In this document: positions 1 to 8,461 of the stretch, piece by piece
Layout: each line of letters starts with the position of its first letter
Numbering within the stretch: the first letter of the stretch is position 1
Origin: Corynebacterium sp.
GTDB lineage: Bacteria > Actinomycetota > Actinomycetes > Mycobacteriales > Mycobacteriaceae
Direction of reading: 5' to 3'
Assembly (NCBI RefSeq): GCF_030152825.1
Contig: NZ_JASLIP010000006.1
Span: 90,470 to 154,469, forward strand
Length of the DNA stretch: 64,000 bases
Program-made: the position numbers and the translations under genes
Notes under the pieces: model-generated
The model's database searches: none
What the model saw: only the letters and a program-made list of their open reading frames with translations
What the model was told of the DNA's origin: nothing

Positions 1-306
1 TTCCTCGCCGGCGGCACCGTGGTCACCGCGGAGTGCCGGGAGGCTGTGCTGCTCGCCGAGAAGCTGCAGCACAAGGGCCTGAAGGTGGAGCTGCAGCGGC
101 CCCGAAGCATGCGCATCGCCCTGCCGGAGGAGCGGAGCGAAGAGGAGCTGCGCGAGTTGGTGGCGCAGACCGCGATGGAGGAGAACTTCCTCATCACGAA
201 GCTGGCCGCGGAGACGGCGAACCTGGAGCAGCGTTTCTTGGCGGCGACGTCCGAAGCTCAGGAATACCGGACGGGCGCGGTGGCTGGGGCTGGTGTGCAC
301 CGCTAG
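1..306 (+). CDS. ABC transporter ATP-binding protein, C-terminal fragment (5' partial)
   Basis: The reading frame is open from base 1 and ends with TAG at 304-306, leaving about 101 residues. The fragment reads like the tail of a drug/lipid-export type ATPase: a strand-rich stretch followed by the acidic helix 'EERSEEELRELVAQ' and a final helix 'ANLEQRFLAATSE', typical of the accessory domain after the nucleotide-binding core. Walker A, signature and Walker B lie outside the window. The ABC-2 type membrane protein starting 67 bases downstream on the same strand is the natural partner. The substrate cannot be inferred. The family call rests on the tail plus the neighbour, so it is moderate. 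Confidence 0.6.
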   Translation, partial: FLAGGTVVTAECREAVLLAEKLQHKGLKVELQRPRSMRIALPEERSEEELRELVAQTAMEENFLITKLAAETANLEQRFLAATSEAQEYRTGAVAGAGVHR

Positions 307-372
307 ACGACCGCAACAGCTGAATTTCAAGAAGAAACCACAAGCGCAGAATAAAGAAAGAAGGCGCACCCC

Positions 373-1131
373 ATGAGCAGCTTCCTCAACGCAGTGAAAT
401 CCGAAACAACTAAACTCCTCACCCTGCGCAGCACGTTGGTCTACTTCATCATGCTGGGCGGTTCCATCGGCGGCCCGGTGTTTTTGTACCTCCTTCTGTC
501 AGATACACCCCTCAAGGTGAACTTCGCGGATGTCGGCATCGGCGGCATGATCGCCCTGATGATCTGCATCATCTTCGGCGCCTCGACCGCAGCCGGCGAA
601 ATCAGCACGAAGATGCACGCCCAAGCATTCCTCACGCAGCAGTCGCGCTGGAACTGGCTGGCCGCCCGCGGCGTGGTCGCCAGCCTCTTCGTGCTGTTCA
701 CCCTCGCGCTGGCGATGGCGCTGACCGTGTTGATGATCGTGATCTGGCCAGGCGCGACATTCGTGGACGAGCAGAACAACACCGTCTGGTCGCTGCTGAT
801 CGGCGGGGCAGCGTTTACCCTGCTGGCGCTCGGGACGGCCGCACTGCTGCGCTCCCGTGTCGCAGGCATCGGTGTGCCGCTGGTGTGGATGCTGGTCGTG
901 GAGCCGCTGATTTCCCTCGGCGGCGGGCGTTTCTCGGTTCTGCAGAAGGTTTCCGACGTGATGCCGGCGGGCACGATCACTGAGATCCAGCGGTACTACA
1001 CCTTCCAGGCCGACGGCGTTTTGATGGAGGGTGCGCACACCCCGGCGTTCTACCTGACTGTGCTGGCGGTGTGGGTCGTGGTCCTGCTGATCCTGGGCTT
1101 CTTCCGCAACTCCCGCACGGACGTGCGCTAG
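373..1131 (+). CDS. ABC-2 type transporter permease
   Basis: This is a 252-residue integral membrane protein with about six hydrophobic segments: near residues 22-42, 57-77, 98-122, 137-155, 160-180 and 228-246. The N-terminal 'FLNAVKSETTKLLTLRST' (LTLRSTL-type motif) and the overall size fit ABC-2 permeases of daunorubicin/bacitracin-type exporters, which dimerise and pair with one cytoplasmic ATPase. The matching ATPase ends just upstream, so the two probably form one operon encoding an efflux or lipid/antibiotic-resistance pump. The ATG at 373 is the first in the frame. A hairpin with a short T run follows 30 bases after the stop. The substrate is unknown. Confidence 0.75.
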   Translation: MSSFLNAVKSETTKLLTLRSTLVYFIMLGGSIGGPVFLYLLLSDTPLKVNFADVGIGGMIALMICIIFGASTAAGEISTKMHAQAFLTQQSRWNWLAARGVVASLFVLFTLALAMALTVLMIVIWPGATFVDEQNNTVWSLLIGGAAFTLLALGTAALLRSRVAGIGVPLVWMLVVEPLISLGGGRFSVLQKVSDVMPAGTITEIQRYYTFQADGVLMEGAHTPAFYLTVLAVWVVVLLILGFFRNSRTDVR

Positions 1132-1160
1132 GCGATCGTCGCAGGGGGTTGGCAATACTG

Positions 1161-1186
1161 GCGCGTGGCTTCGGCCACGCGCTTTT
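1161..1186 (+). terminator. Rho-independent terminator after the ABC exporter
   Basis: A 9-bp perfect stem (GCGCGTGGC / GCCACGCGC) encloses a TTCG loop and is followed by TTTT. It ends the exporter operon and lies before the convergent TIGR03089 gene. Confidence 0.75.
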
Positions 1187-1227
1187 CGCATTTCGGCGCT
1201 TGTCAGCGGGCTGGGTACCCGTCGTTA

Positions 1228-2013
1228 TTAGTTAACGAGGCGGGCGTTTTCCGAGGCCGCGAGTTCCGCGAGCCGCTCCGGGGAGGCGTCCGTGCTCATG
1301 ACGACGGCCCCGCCCGCCGCCCAGGGGTGCAGAGTCTCCGCCAGCTCAACTGCGTTGTCCCAGGGGCCGAAGACCAGACGCTCGCCGTCCGCGGCGCCGT
1401 CGTCGTCCCTAGCGGTGGCCAGCCACTGACCCTCGGTGAGTTGCCCGCCGCCGCTGGCTGCCAGCACCCGGCCCGCATCGGCCGGGGCGGCCGTGCCCAG
1501 GAATGCATCGGGCTGAACCCGCAACTCGGGGGAGAAGTCGTTCAGGCCGAAGGGCAGCTCGCCGCCCGATTCCGTCACGCCACGGCCGAAGGGGTCGGTG
1601 GAGAGGACGAAGACCTCCTCGATTGGCTCGCCCAGTTCACCGAACCCATCCACCACATCCAGCCCGGCCAACCCCTCGTCGGCCAGCTGCTCGGCCAGCT
1701 CGACAGAGTCCGTGAACGCGGCGACAGGCGGGCCGGCGGCGGCGGAAAGGGAGTCGGGGAGGGGGCCGCGGGCGTCCACGACGGTCGCGCCGATCAGCCA
1801 CGCGCCCACCGCGATCGTCACCGGCTGCCAGCCAGCCTCGGCGTCGCAGACGATCAGCGTGCCCGGACCCGCACCTAGGCCGAGCAGGAGGTTAGCCACC
1901 TTGGACTGCCAGTTCTGCAGCGTTTGGCCGGATAGCTCCATGCGGCCGGCCTCGGTGTAGGTGGTCAGCCGCGGGGCGGCGGGATCGGTCAGAAGGGCAG
2001 AGAGAGCATCCAT
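1228..2013 (-). CDS. TIGR03089 family protein (acyl-adenylate-enzyme-like N-terminal domain)
   Basis: This is a 261-residue protein opening 'MDALSALLTDPAAPRLTTY' and continuing with 'MELSGQTLQNWQSKVANLL', the pattern of the actinobacterial TIGR03089 family. That family resembles the N-terminal part of AMP-forming acyl-CoA/amino-acid ligases but is too short to hold the complete catalytic domain. The function is unknown. Three candidate starts exist; ATG at 2013 is preferred because a -10 hexamer TAGGAT (2021-2026, minus strand) lies 7 nt before it, as expected for a leaderless transcript. The longer frame to 2145 has low-complexity sequence and no support. In mycobacteria this family also sits next to the LCP gene, matching the next gene here. 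Confidence 0.72.
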   Translation of the reverse strand: MDALSALLTDPAAPRLTTYTEAGRMELSGQTLQNWQSKVANLLLGLGAGPGTLIVCDAEAGWQPVTIAVGAWLIGATVVDARGPLPDSLSAAAGPPVAAFTDSVELAEQLADEGLAGLDVVDGFGELGEPIEEVFVLSTDPFGRGVTESGGELPFGLNDFSPELRVQPDAFLGTAAPADAGRVLAASGGGQLTEGQWLATARDDDGAADGERLVFGPWDNAVELAETLHPWAAGGAVVMSTDASPERLAELAASENARLVN

Positions 2014-2020
2014 GCGCCCC

Positions 2021-2026
2021 ATCCTA
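2021..2026 (-). promoter_or_regulatory. -10 element, leaderless promoter of the TIGR03089 gene
   Basis: TAGGAT fits TAnnnT and lies 7 nt upstream of the ATG at 2013, so transcription probably starts at or next to the start codon. Confidence 0.5.
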
Positions 2027-2146
2027 GAGACCCGCACGCGCGGGGTGCCGTGAGGCTGCGCGGGATGTGGTGGGGTTATGCGTGGCACGGTAGGGCCCAC
2101 AACGCGGTGTGGCGGTCCCACAACACGGGGGACCTGGCCCCACACG

Positions 2147-2177
2147 CAATAAGAGCCCGGCCCAATGGGCGAGGCTC
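2147..2177 (-). terminator. Probable terminator of the LCP gene
   Basis: On the minus strand an interrupted stem (GAGCC / GGCTC outside, GCCC / GGGC inside) is followed by TTATT. It lies 40 bases past the LCP stop codon. Confidence 0.5.
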
Positions 2178-2216
2178 GTCATGCTGTGAGTGGGCGTGTC
2201 AGCCGCGCGGGTGCGC

Positions 2217-4001
2217 TTAGTTCACGCACATGGGGCCGTCGCTGCCCGCGTCGATCTCCTTGACCGGAGGCTTGGCCTTCGGGTCCTCGGTGTTCTCCAC
2301 CGGGTTGCCGTCGCCACCGATGCTGCCCGTCTGTCCGACGGTGTTGCCCTCCTCGCCGGATTCGGTGCCCTCGTCCGGGATTCCGTCGCCGTCCAGGTCG
2401 CGCATGCCCTCGGTCAGGGTGCCCGCATTCGGGTCATTCGGCTCGACCAGTGGTGCCGTGCCAGGGACGGAGCCCGGGCCGGTGTAGGTGCCCGCCAGGG
2501 TGACGGAGAGTTCCTTGTCATCCAGGGAAGGATCCTCGACAATCTCCAGGCCGCCGAGCTGCTTGGCCAGCCCACGGGCAGCCGGGTCGTTCTTATCCTT
2601 CGCGTTGACCTGGGACTCCGAGACGCCGGTCTCCTCGGAGTTTCCGACCTCTCCCTCCTTGTATCCGTAGTTTCGGGTCAGCTCGGAGACGTTCGCGGCC
2701 GCCCCCGGGATGTTGGAAGCGTTGAAGACATTCACGCGGTAGTCCTCCGCGTCGTAGTCCTCGATCGGACCGTCCTTGTCCTTATCCTTGGTGGCCTTCT
2801 CGCCGCCGTCCTCCGGGGCATCATCGCCGAGCAGTTCGTTGAAGAACTCGTGGACCTGGTCGACGTCGACGGTGACGATGGATTCGCCCATGTCGCCGAC
2901 CCCGTCGATGGAGGTCACGGGGATGGTCTGGAACTTGACGTTGCCGCCAGCCAGGTCCTGCATCTGGGTTGCCAGGGACATGACGTCCCAGCCCTGGTCC
3001 AGGACGACGGAGCGCTCCACGGCGTCGTTGATGCGGTTCAGCGCGGAGGGGTCGGTCAGGGTCTTGGAGGAGAGCACCTTGTTGACCAGGGAGGCCATGT
3101 AGGCCTGCTGGCGGGTGATGCGGTCCAGGTCGCCGCGGGGCAGGCCATGGCGCTGGCGGACGAAGCTCAGTGCCTGGGAGCCCTTCAGCGTGGAGCGGCC
3201 CTTCGGGAAGTTTGCCCCGGAGAGCGGCTCCTTGACCTTCTCCTTCAGGCAGACGTCCACGCCGCCGACCGCGTCGGTGAGCAGGACGAAGCCGAGCAAG
3301 CCGATCTCGGCGTAGTGGTCCACGGTGATGCCCGTCAGGTCGGCGACGGAGTGGATCAGTGCCTGGCGGCCGGCCTGCTTGGAGGCCTCCTCGTCGCTCT
3401 TTTCCTGCTCGGCGTCCACCGGCTCGGTGCGGCGCTCGGCGATTTTCTGCTCTTCCTCGAACTTCGCGGTGCCGTAGACGCCGTTGAGCTTCATGTTGCC
3501 GTTCGGGGTGGCGACGTACGTGTCGCGCGGCAGGGAGACGGCGGTTGCCCCGGAACCGTCGTTGGGCACGCGGATGAGGATGATCGTGTCCGTGTTGGTG
3601 GCTTCCTCCTCACCCGCGTTGAGCATGTCGATCTCCTTCTGGCTCAGCGGGTTGCCCTGAGCGTCCGTGCGGGAGTCGATGCCGACCAGGAGGATGTCGG
3701 TCGCGCCGTCCTGGTTATCGCCGAGGGAGAGCTCGCCGGTTTGGGCGAGTCGTCCGTCGAGCTGGCCGATCGCCTTGTACCCCACGGCACCGATCAGCAG
3801 CACCAACGCGGACACAGCTGCGAGCACCATGCGCACTGGCCTCGAGCCGATCTGGCGGGTGGCGGTATCCCCGGGGGCGGGCATGATCTGGCGGGAGGAG
3901 CGCCGCGGTGTTGCAGGCTCCGAATCCACCCTGCCTGCGCGATCTGCCCGCGAGCGGTAGCCGCGGGGCTGCTGGTCGCCAGCATTGGGGGGCATAGTCA
4001 T
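2217..4001 (-). CDS. lcpA: LytR-CpsA-Psr (LCP) family cell-wall ligase with C-terminal LytR_C domain
   Basis: This 594-residue type II membrane protein has a basic cytoplasmic head (1-57) and one transmembrane helix (about 57-78), then an LCP domain from about residue 100. Visible LCP motifs are 'DILLVGIDSR' (D109, R111), 'NTDTIILIRV', 'SLPRDTYV' and 'RQRHGLPRGDLDRITRQQ', which hold the polyprenyl-phosphate-binding arginines. A LytR_C domain follows at about 430-530 ('RVNVFNASNIPGAAANV'). LCP enzymes in this order attach arabinogalactan to peptidoglycan at the outer membrane face. The divergent rmlD-wbbL genes make and add the rhamnose of the same linker. The two candidate ATGs are at 4001 and 3995. 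The symbol follows the C. glutamicum family; paralogues elsewhere cannot be excluded. Confidence 0.88.
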   Translation of the reverse strand: MTMPPNAGDQQPRGYRSRADRAGRVDSEPATPRRSSRQIMPAPGDTATRQIGSRPVRMVLAAVSALVLLIGAVGYKAIGQLDGRLAQTGELSLGDNQDGATDILLVGIDSRTDAQGNPLSQKEIDMLNAGEEEATNTDTIILIRVPNDGSGATAVSLPRDTYVATPNGNMKLNGVYGTAKFEEEQKIAERRTEPVDAEQEKSDEEASKQAGRQALIHSVADLTGITVDHYAEIGLLGFVLLTDAVGGVDVCLKEKVKEPLSGANFPKGRSTLKGSQALSFVRQRHGLPRGDLDRITRQQAYMASLVNKVLSSKTLTDPSALNRINDAVERSVVLDQGWDVMSLATQMQDLAGGNVKFQTIPVTSIDGVGDMGESIVTVDVDQVHEFFNELLGDDAPEDGGEKATKDKDKDGPIEDYDAEDYRVNVFNASNIPGAAANVSELTRNYGYKEGEVGNSEETGVSESQVNAKDKNDPAARGLAKQLGGLEIVEDPSLDDKELSVTLAGTYTGPGSVPGTAPLVEPNDPNAGTLTEGMRDLDGDGIPDEGTESGEEGNTVGQTGSIGGDGNPVENTEDPKAKPPVKEIDAGSDGPMCVN

Positions 4002-4075
4002 AGGGTTTTCTTCTCATTCCCGGTTGGCAGATCCGCTGGGTTGCGGGCGGCCTCGTGGCACACAAAACTCCGATA

Positions 4076-4081
4076 ATTATA
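4076..4081 (-). promoter_or_regulatory. -10 element upstream of the LCP gene
   Basis: A consensus TATAAT on the minus strand lies about 75 nt upstream of the LCP start and implies a 5' UTR of roughly 65-70 nt. No good -35 is visible at 17 nt. Confidence 0.5.
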
Positions 4082-4173
4082 GGCCTTTTCTCCTGCCAAG
4101 CCCACTACCTCCGCGGTGGGCGCAGCAATAGCCCGGGCGGCCTCTGTCTCCCCGACTGGCTGTGGGGCCTTAG

Positions 4174-4179
4174 TAATCT
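4174..4179 (+). promoter_or_regulatory. -10 element, leaderless promoter of rmlD
   Basis: TAATCT lies exactly 7 nt before the ATG at 4187, and there is no Shine-Dalgarno sequence in the gap. It selects this start over the upstream in-frame ATG at 4055. Confidence 0.5.
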
Positions 4180-4186
4180 GGACGCC

Positions 4187-5242
4187 ATGTCACAGTCACA
4201 GAATTTCCCGGCCAGCCCCGAGCAACCGATGGGCATTGACGGCAGCGTCGAACCCAGCAGCGTTGTACCCGGGACCCGCGTGCCCGGCATCGTCGTACTG
4301 GGCGCCGGGGGTCAGCTCGGCGCCGCCTTGGTAGTTGAGCTCGCAGACTACGCCGCGCCGGTCGTCGCTCTCGGCCGCGGCGAGCTGGACCTGACCGCCA
4401 GCGACGAGGAGTGCGCCACCGCCCTGCGGGCAGCCATCGAGCAGGCCGGTGGCCGCGACGTCGTGGTCATCAACGCCGCTGCGTGGACGGCGGTGGACGC
4501 CGCGGAGGAAGCTGCGAATACAACGACGGTCGAGCGGGTGAACGGGATCGCGCCGGGCGTGCTCGCGCAGGAGGCAGCCGCGCAGGGGGCGGGTTTCATC
4601 CACGTCTCCACTGACTACGTCTTCAGCGGGGAAACGGGCGGGCCGCGGGCGGTGACCCCGGATGATTCCCCAGCGCCGGTGAATGAGTACGGCCGCACGA
4701 AGCTGGCGGGGGAGCGCGCGGTGCTGGATGCCGGCGGAACCGTGGTGCGCACCGCTTGGGTCTTCAGCGGACCCACCGGCCCTGGACGGGATTTCCTGGA
4801 CACGATGGCGGGGCTGGCTGACCGCGGTGTCGACCCGAAGGTGGTGGACGACCAGTGGGGCCGGCCGACCTTTACCGGGCACCTCGCCGCGGGGCTCGTC
4901 GAGCTGGCAACCAAGCTGTGTCGCCAGCGTCGGGCCGGGGAGCATTCGCAGATCAGCGCGCCGTCGTCGGGCGGGAGCGAGGATGAGGCGCGCACGCCCG
5001 AGCTGCCGCGACTGCTGCACGCCACCGGCAGCGGGGAGGCCACGACCTGGGCGGGCTTCGCCGCCGCGATCTTCGAGACCACCGGCCACGACCCGGCCCG
5101 CGTGAGCCGAATCCCCACCGCGGAGTACCCCACCCCGGCGCGCCGCCCGATCGGGGTGTACCTGGACACGGGGTGCTGGGAGGCCGCCGGGCTTTCCCCG
5201 CTGCCAGCGTGGCAGGACGGACTGCGGGCGGCTCTGGGGTAA
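4187..5242 (+). CDS. rmlD: dTDP-4-dehydrorhamnose reductase
   Basis: This 351-residue protein catalyses the last step of dTDP-L-rhamnose synthesis, the NADPH-dependent reduction of dTDP-4-keto-L-rhamnose. After an unusual N-terminal extension of about 33 residues comes the Rossmann motif 'VLGAGGQLG', then 'VINAAAWTAVDAAE', 'HVSTDYVFSG' and 'NEYGRTKLAGE', which carries the catalytic Tyr-x3-Lys. 'VDDQWGRPT' is also typical. wbbL begins 10 bases downstream, so donor synthesis and transfer are co-transcribed. The start is chosen on a leaderless -10. An insertion of about 25 residues rich in Ser/Glu (near 'SAPSSGGSEDEARTP') separates the last two conserved blocks. Confidence 0.92.
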   Translation: MSQSQNFPASPEQPMGIDGSVEPSSVVPGTRVPGIVVLGAGGQLGAALVVELADYAAPVVALGRGELDLTASDEECATALRAAIEQAGGRDVVVINAAAWTAVDAAEEAANTTTVERVNGIAPGVLAQEAAAQGAGFIHVSTDYVFSGETGGPRAVTPDDSPAPVNEYGRTKLAGERAVLDAGGTVVRTAWVFSGPTGPGRDFLDTMAGLADRGVDPKVVDDQWGRPTFTGHLAAGLVELATKLCRQRRAGEHSQISAPSSGGSEDEARTPELPRLLHATGSGEATTWAGFAAAIFETTGHDPARVSRIPTAEYPTPARRPIGVYLDTGCWEAAGLSPLPAWQDGLRAALG

Positions 5243-5252
5243 CGTTCCCCCC

Positions 5253-6209
5253 GTGGCACCCATAGCGATTATTACGGTGACGTACTCGCCCGGCGAGTAC
5301 CTCACAAAGTTCCTGGACTCCATCCCCGCTGCCGCCGCGCAGGGGGCGCACGTCGTCATGGTCGACAACGGTTCGACGGACGGCGCGCCGGAGGCTGCCG
5401 TCGCCGACCGTGGCGGACGTATCAGCGGACCCGGAGTTGGGGCTCAGGACGCAGCCCCGGATGCGGCCGGAACCGCGAAGGAACTGGGCCTGGAGCTGCG
5501 CTATTCGGGTGGCAACATCGGCTACGGTTCCGCGATGAACCTCGGCGCCCGGAACCTGCGCGTGCTGCGCGAGGCAGGCGATATCGACGACGAATTCCTC
5601 ATCATCTCCAACCCGGACGTCGTCTTCACCCCGGGGTCCATCGACGCGATGCTGGAATGCGCCCGCCGCCACCCGCGCGCAGGTGCGATCGGCCCACTGA
5701 TCCGCGAGGCCGACGGCTCCGCCTACCCGAGCGCACGCAGCGTCCCGCGCCTGGGGGCTGGCATCGGGCACGCCCTGCTGGGCGGGGTGTGGCCGTCCAA
5801 CCCATGGACGAAGCAATACCGCCACGACGATGACCTGGACCGCGAGCGCGAGGCCGGCTGGCTGTCCGGCTCCTGCCTGCTGCTGCGGTGGAAGGCCTTC
5901 GAGTCCGTCGGCGGCTTCGACGAGCGCTACTTCATGTACATGGAGGACGTGGACTTGGGCGATCGCCTGGGCCGGGCGGGTTGGCAGAACATTTTCACGC
6001 CCACCGCGGAGATCAGCCACGCCAAGGGGCACGCCGCGGGCGAGCATCCGGAGAAGATGCTGCCCGCCCACCACGAGTCCGCGTACCGCTTCCAGTCCGA
6101 CCGCCTGCCGGGTGCGAAGAACGCGCCGATCCGCCTGCTGCTCAAGGTGGGGCTTTCGGTGCGCGCCAAGGTCTCGGTGCGGCTCGCCGAGCGGAAACGC
6201 CGGGGCTAG
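5253..6209 (+). CDS. wbbL: N-acetylglucosaminyl-diphospho-decaprenol L-rhamnosyltransferase
   Basis: This is a 318-residue family GT2 glycosyltransferase that adds rhamnose to decaprenyl-PP-GlcNAc and so completes the disaccharide linker between peptidoglycan and arabinogalactan. The GTG at 5253 starts 'IAIITVTYSPGEYL'. It is followed by 'MVDNGSTDG', 'GGNIGYGSAMNLGARN', the DxD-like 'NPDVVF', and the acceptor-site block 'GSCLLLRWKAFESVGGFDER' with 'MYMEDVDLGDRLG'. The N-terminus is cytoplasmic and there is no transmembrane helix. The insertion 'DRGGRISGPGVGAQDAAPD' is species-specific. The gene is translated right after rmlD. It is essential in mycobacteria and corynebacteria that make arabinogalactan. 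Confidence 0.9.
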   Translation: MAPIAIITVTYSPGEYLTKFLDSIPAAAAQGAHVVMVDNGSTDGAPEAAVADRGGRISGPGVGAQDAAPDAAGTAKELGLELRYSGGNIGYGSAMNLGARNLRVLREAGDIDDEFLIISNPDVVFTPGSIDAMLECARRHPRAGAIGPLIREADGSAYPSARSVPRLGAGIGHALLGGVWPSNPWTKQYRHDDDLDREREAGWLSGSCLLLRWKAFESVGGFDERYFMYMEDVDLGDRLGRAGWQNIFTPTAEISHAKGHAAGEHPEKMLPAHHESAYRFQSDRLPGAKNAPIRLLLKVGLSVRAKVSVRLAERKRRG

Positions 6210-6505
6210 CGCCGAAAGCACCGGCGTCGAAACGCCCACGCCGAGATGCGCCGTGTCGTGGCGCCCCGCATGATCGTGGCCGAGCCTTTCTCCCGGCCCA
6301 TCGAGCCTGAAGGAAAATTGGCCCCAGTGTCTCGCCTTACCGGCGTGGAGGCGGGATTATCGTCCGCGGGCGCGCTAACGTCCCTAGGGAAACAAGCCCC
6401 ACGATTGGGCGTCCTCAGCGCCGCGCGCCGGGGAGCCGTCCAGCCGGGCCGAAGCTAATAGTTTTTGACTGTCTACAGCAGTAGCCGAACACGAGGGAGT
6501 AAGCG

Positions 6506-7618
6506 ATGGCACAGGCGCCTCAGGACAGCCTTGATACCCGAGCTCTGGCGGAGCAGACCGACGCGGTGATTCTCGTCGGTGGGAAGGGCACCCGGCTGCG
6601 TCCCCTCACCAACAGCATCCCGAAGCCGATGCTTCCGGTGGCGGGAGCCCCGTTCCTGCAGCACTTGCTGGCCCGCATCAAGGCCGCGGGGATGACCCAC
6701 GTGGTGCTGGGCACCAGCTTCAAGGCGGAGGTCTTCGAGCAGTATTTCGGCGATGGCTCCGAGATGGGCCTGGAGATCGAGTACGTCGTCGAGGACGAGC
6801 CACTGGGCACCGGCGGTGGCATCCGTAACGTCGCGAGCAAGCTGCGCCACGACCGCGCGATGATCTTCAACGGCGACGTGCTGGGCGGCACGGACCTCGG
6901 CGCGATCCTGCGTACCCACGTGGAGCAGGACGCGGAAATCACCCTGCACCTGCTGCGCGTGGCCGATCCGCGTGCCTTCGGCTGTGTGCCGACGGACGCG
7001 TCCGGCCGTGTCGAGGCTTTCCTGGAGAAGACGGAGGATCCGCCGACGGACCAGATCAACGCGGGCAGCTACGTCTTTAATAGGGACGTCATCGAGTCCA
7101 TCCCACAGGGACGTGCGGTGTCCGTGGAGCGGGAGGTCTTCCCGGAGCTGCTGAACAGCGGGGCGCGCGTGTTCGGGCACGTGGATCAGGCGTACTGGCG
7201 CGACCTGGGGACCCCGGGGGACTTCGTGCGCGGTTCCTCCGACCTGGTGCGCGGGATTGCGCCCTCTCCGCTGCTGGAAGGACGTCACGGCGAGGCGCTG
7301 GTCGACGAGTCCGCCGCGGTGTCCAGCGGTGCGCTGGTTTACGGCGGTTCGGTGATCGGCCGTGGTGCGGAGATCTCCGGTGGCGCTCGCGTGGAGTCCT
7401 CGGTGGTTTTCGATGGCGTGCAGATCGAGGCTGGGGCCACGGTGGAGCGCTGCGTGATCGCGGAGGGCGCGCGCATTGGGGCGCGGGCACACCTCGAGGA
7501 CTGCGTGATCGGCGAGGGGGCCGTGATCGGTGCTCGCTGTGAGCTGGAGTCCGGCGCGCGGGTGTGGCCGGGCGTTGCGATCCCGGACGGCGGAATCCGC
7601 TTCAGCAGTGACGTTTAG
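6506..7618 (+). CDS. manC: Mannose-1-phosphate guanylyltransferase (sugar-phosphate nucleotidyltransferase)
   Basis: This 370-residue enzyme makes GDP-mannose, the donor for lipomannan, PIMs and polyprenyl-phosphate-mannose. The nucleotidyltransferase signature 'VILVGGKGTRLRPLT' with 'PKPMLPVAG' opens the catalytic domain (about 21-260), with 'GTGGGIRN' and 'FNGDVLGG' inside. Residues 275-360 contain hexapeptide repeats ('GARVESSVVFDGVQIEAG') that form a left-handed beta helix. Rv3264c-type synteny after wbbL supports mannose rather than glucose, but sequence alone cannot exclude a glucose-1-phosphate activity. The 296-base gap upstream (6210-6505) has no gene; a -10-like TAGTTT at 6459-6464 may start this transcript. 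The nearby 'GAGGGAG' at 6491-6497 can act as RBS. Confidence 0.85.
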   Translation: MAQAPQDSLDTRALAEQTDAVILVGGKGTRLRPLTNSIPKPMLPVAGAPFLQHLLARIKAAGMTHVVLGTSFKAEVFEQYFGDGSEMGLEIEYVVEDEPLGTGGGIRNVASKLRHDRAMIFNGDVLGGTDLGAILRTHVEQDAEITLHLLRVADPRAFGCVPTDASGRVEAFLEKTEDPPTDQINAGSYVFNRDVIESIPQGRAVSVEREVFPELLNSGARVFGHVDQAYWRDLGTPGDFVRGSSDLVRGIAPSPLLEGRHGEALVDESAAVSSGALVYGGSVIGRGAEISGGARVESSVVFDGVQIEAGATVERCVIAEGARIGARAHLEDCVIGEGAVIGARCELESGARVWPGVAIPDGGIRFSSDV

Positions 7619-8047
7619 CGCGGCCTCGTCGTGCTAGGGGCGGGGCCGGTGGAGCCCGCCGGCGACACCGGTGAGGCGGCATGCCGGTCCTGCGACGGGA
7701 CTTTCGGGGGTGGAAATAAAATTTCTTCGAATTTCCAATATCTTGTGCGCGAGACGTCACTTCCGGTGATCGCAGGCCCATATGTAGTGGTTTCGGTCGG
7801 GGTGTGCGGGATATCTCGTTACCTTCGAACGTCTGTTCTAGTTGTCTGTCGCGGACGATATAGTGACCTCTGTGACAGCTGTGACTTTTGGGGCGGGCGG
7901 GTTTTTCAGAAAGTTTGACGGGACGTAACTACACGTGTGTAATCTTCGATATAGCTGCAATAACAACACACCCGGTGAGGCGCTTGACTTTCACCTCAGG
8001 CGATACATCCACAGCGCCGGGAGTGCGAACCAGTAAGGAGTATTGCC
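7619..8047 (+). other. 429-base regulatory gap upstream of whiB2
   Basis: No credible gene lies here. The stretch turns AT-richer after 7715 and holds the whiB2 control region: a LexA-like box (7825-7840), a -10-like TATAGT (7859-7864), an ACACGTGT palindrome near 7934, and the strong Shine-Dalgarno AAGGAG (8035-8040) before the GTG start. The long 5' region suggests more than one promoter. Confidence 0.55.
7825..7840. promoter_or_regulatory. LexA (SOS) box-like palindrome upstream of whiB2
   Basis: TCGAAC-GTCT-GTTCTA matches the actinobacterial LexA operator TCGAAC-N4-GTTCGA at 11 of 12 defined positions. It ends 18 bases before a -10-like TATAGT, so a bound repressor would cover the -35 zone. 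Confidence 0.4.
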
Positions 8048-8413
8048 GTGGATAAGCCAGCGAGCTCGGCCTATCCCACCCCGCCGCAGCAGGGGTCAGC
8101 GGCAATGGAAAGGGAGGCTCGAGTGGACACAGGTGCCCGCCAGCACAACCTCTTCGACCTTACGCAAGACTTCGACAAGCTCTTCGACGCCGTGGAGCAG
8201 GACTGGCAAGAGCAGGCGCTGTGCGCCCAGACGGACCCGGAGGCCTTCTTTCCGGAGAAGGGTGGCTCCACCCGCGAGGCTAAGCGGATCTGCATGGCCT
8301 GTGGCGTGCGAGATGAGTGCCTCGAGTATGCCCTCGCTAATGACGAGCGCTTCGGCATCTGGGGTGGCCTCTCCGAGCGCGAGCGACGCAAGCTGAAGAA
8401 GCGCCTCGGCTAA
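8048..8413 (+). CDS. whiB2: WhiB2-type iron-sulfur transcription factor (WhcD/WhmD)
   Basis: This is a 121-residue Wbl protein. Four cysteines (C59, C82, C85, C91) in the C-x22-C-x2-C-x5-C pattern bind a [4Fe-4S] cluster, and 'GIWGG' (103-107) is the turn before a basic tail 'RERRKLKKRLG' used for DNA contact. The acidic head 'LFDLTQDFDKLFDAVEQDW' is the WhiB2 hallmark. The orthologues (WhmD, WhcD) work with WhiA to control septation and fts genes. The GTG start is set by AAGGAG 8 nt upstream. A terminator follows, so the gene is monocistronic. Regulation may include SOS control through the upstream palindrome. Confidence 0.92.
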   Translation: MDKPASSAYPTPPQQGSAAMEREARVDTGARQHNLFDLTQDFDKLFDAVEQDWQEQALCAQTDPEAFFPEKGGSTREAKRICMACGVRDECLEYALANDERFGIWGGLSERERRKLKKRLG

Positions 8414-8461
8414 CTACCCGGCTTCTATGCCCGGTCGCTATGGCCGGACTGCACGAGTGAC

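Noticed and set aside
2190..4076. 628-codon open frame on the plus strand opposite the LCP gene
   Set aside because: It is antisense to a well-conserved LCP protein, has no known motif and reflects the GC-rich third positions of the true gene.
6246..6458. 70-codon frame between wbbL and manC
   Set aside because: No Shine-Dalgarno, no conserved pattern, and a strong Ala/Arg bias. Treated as intergenic.
7631..7918. 95-codon frame in the whiB2 upstream gap
   Set aside because: No ribosome-binding site, no family resemblance, and it overlaps promoter-like AT-rich sequence and the LexA-like box.
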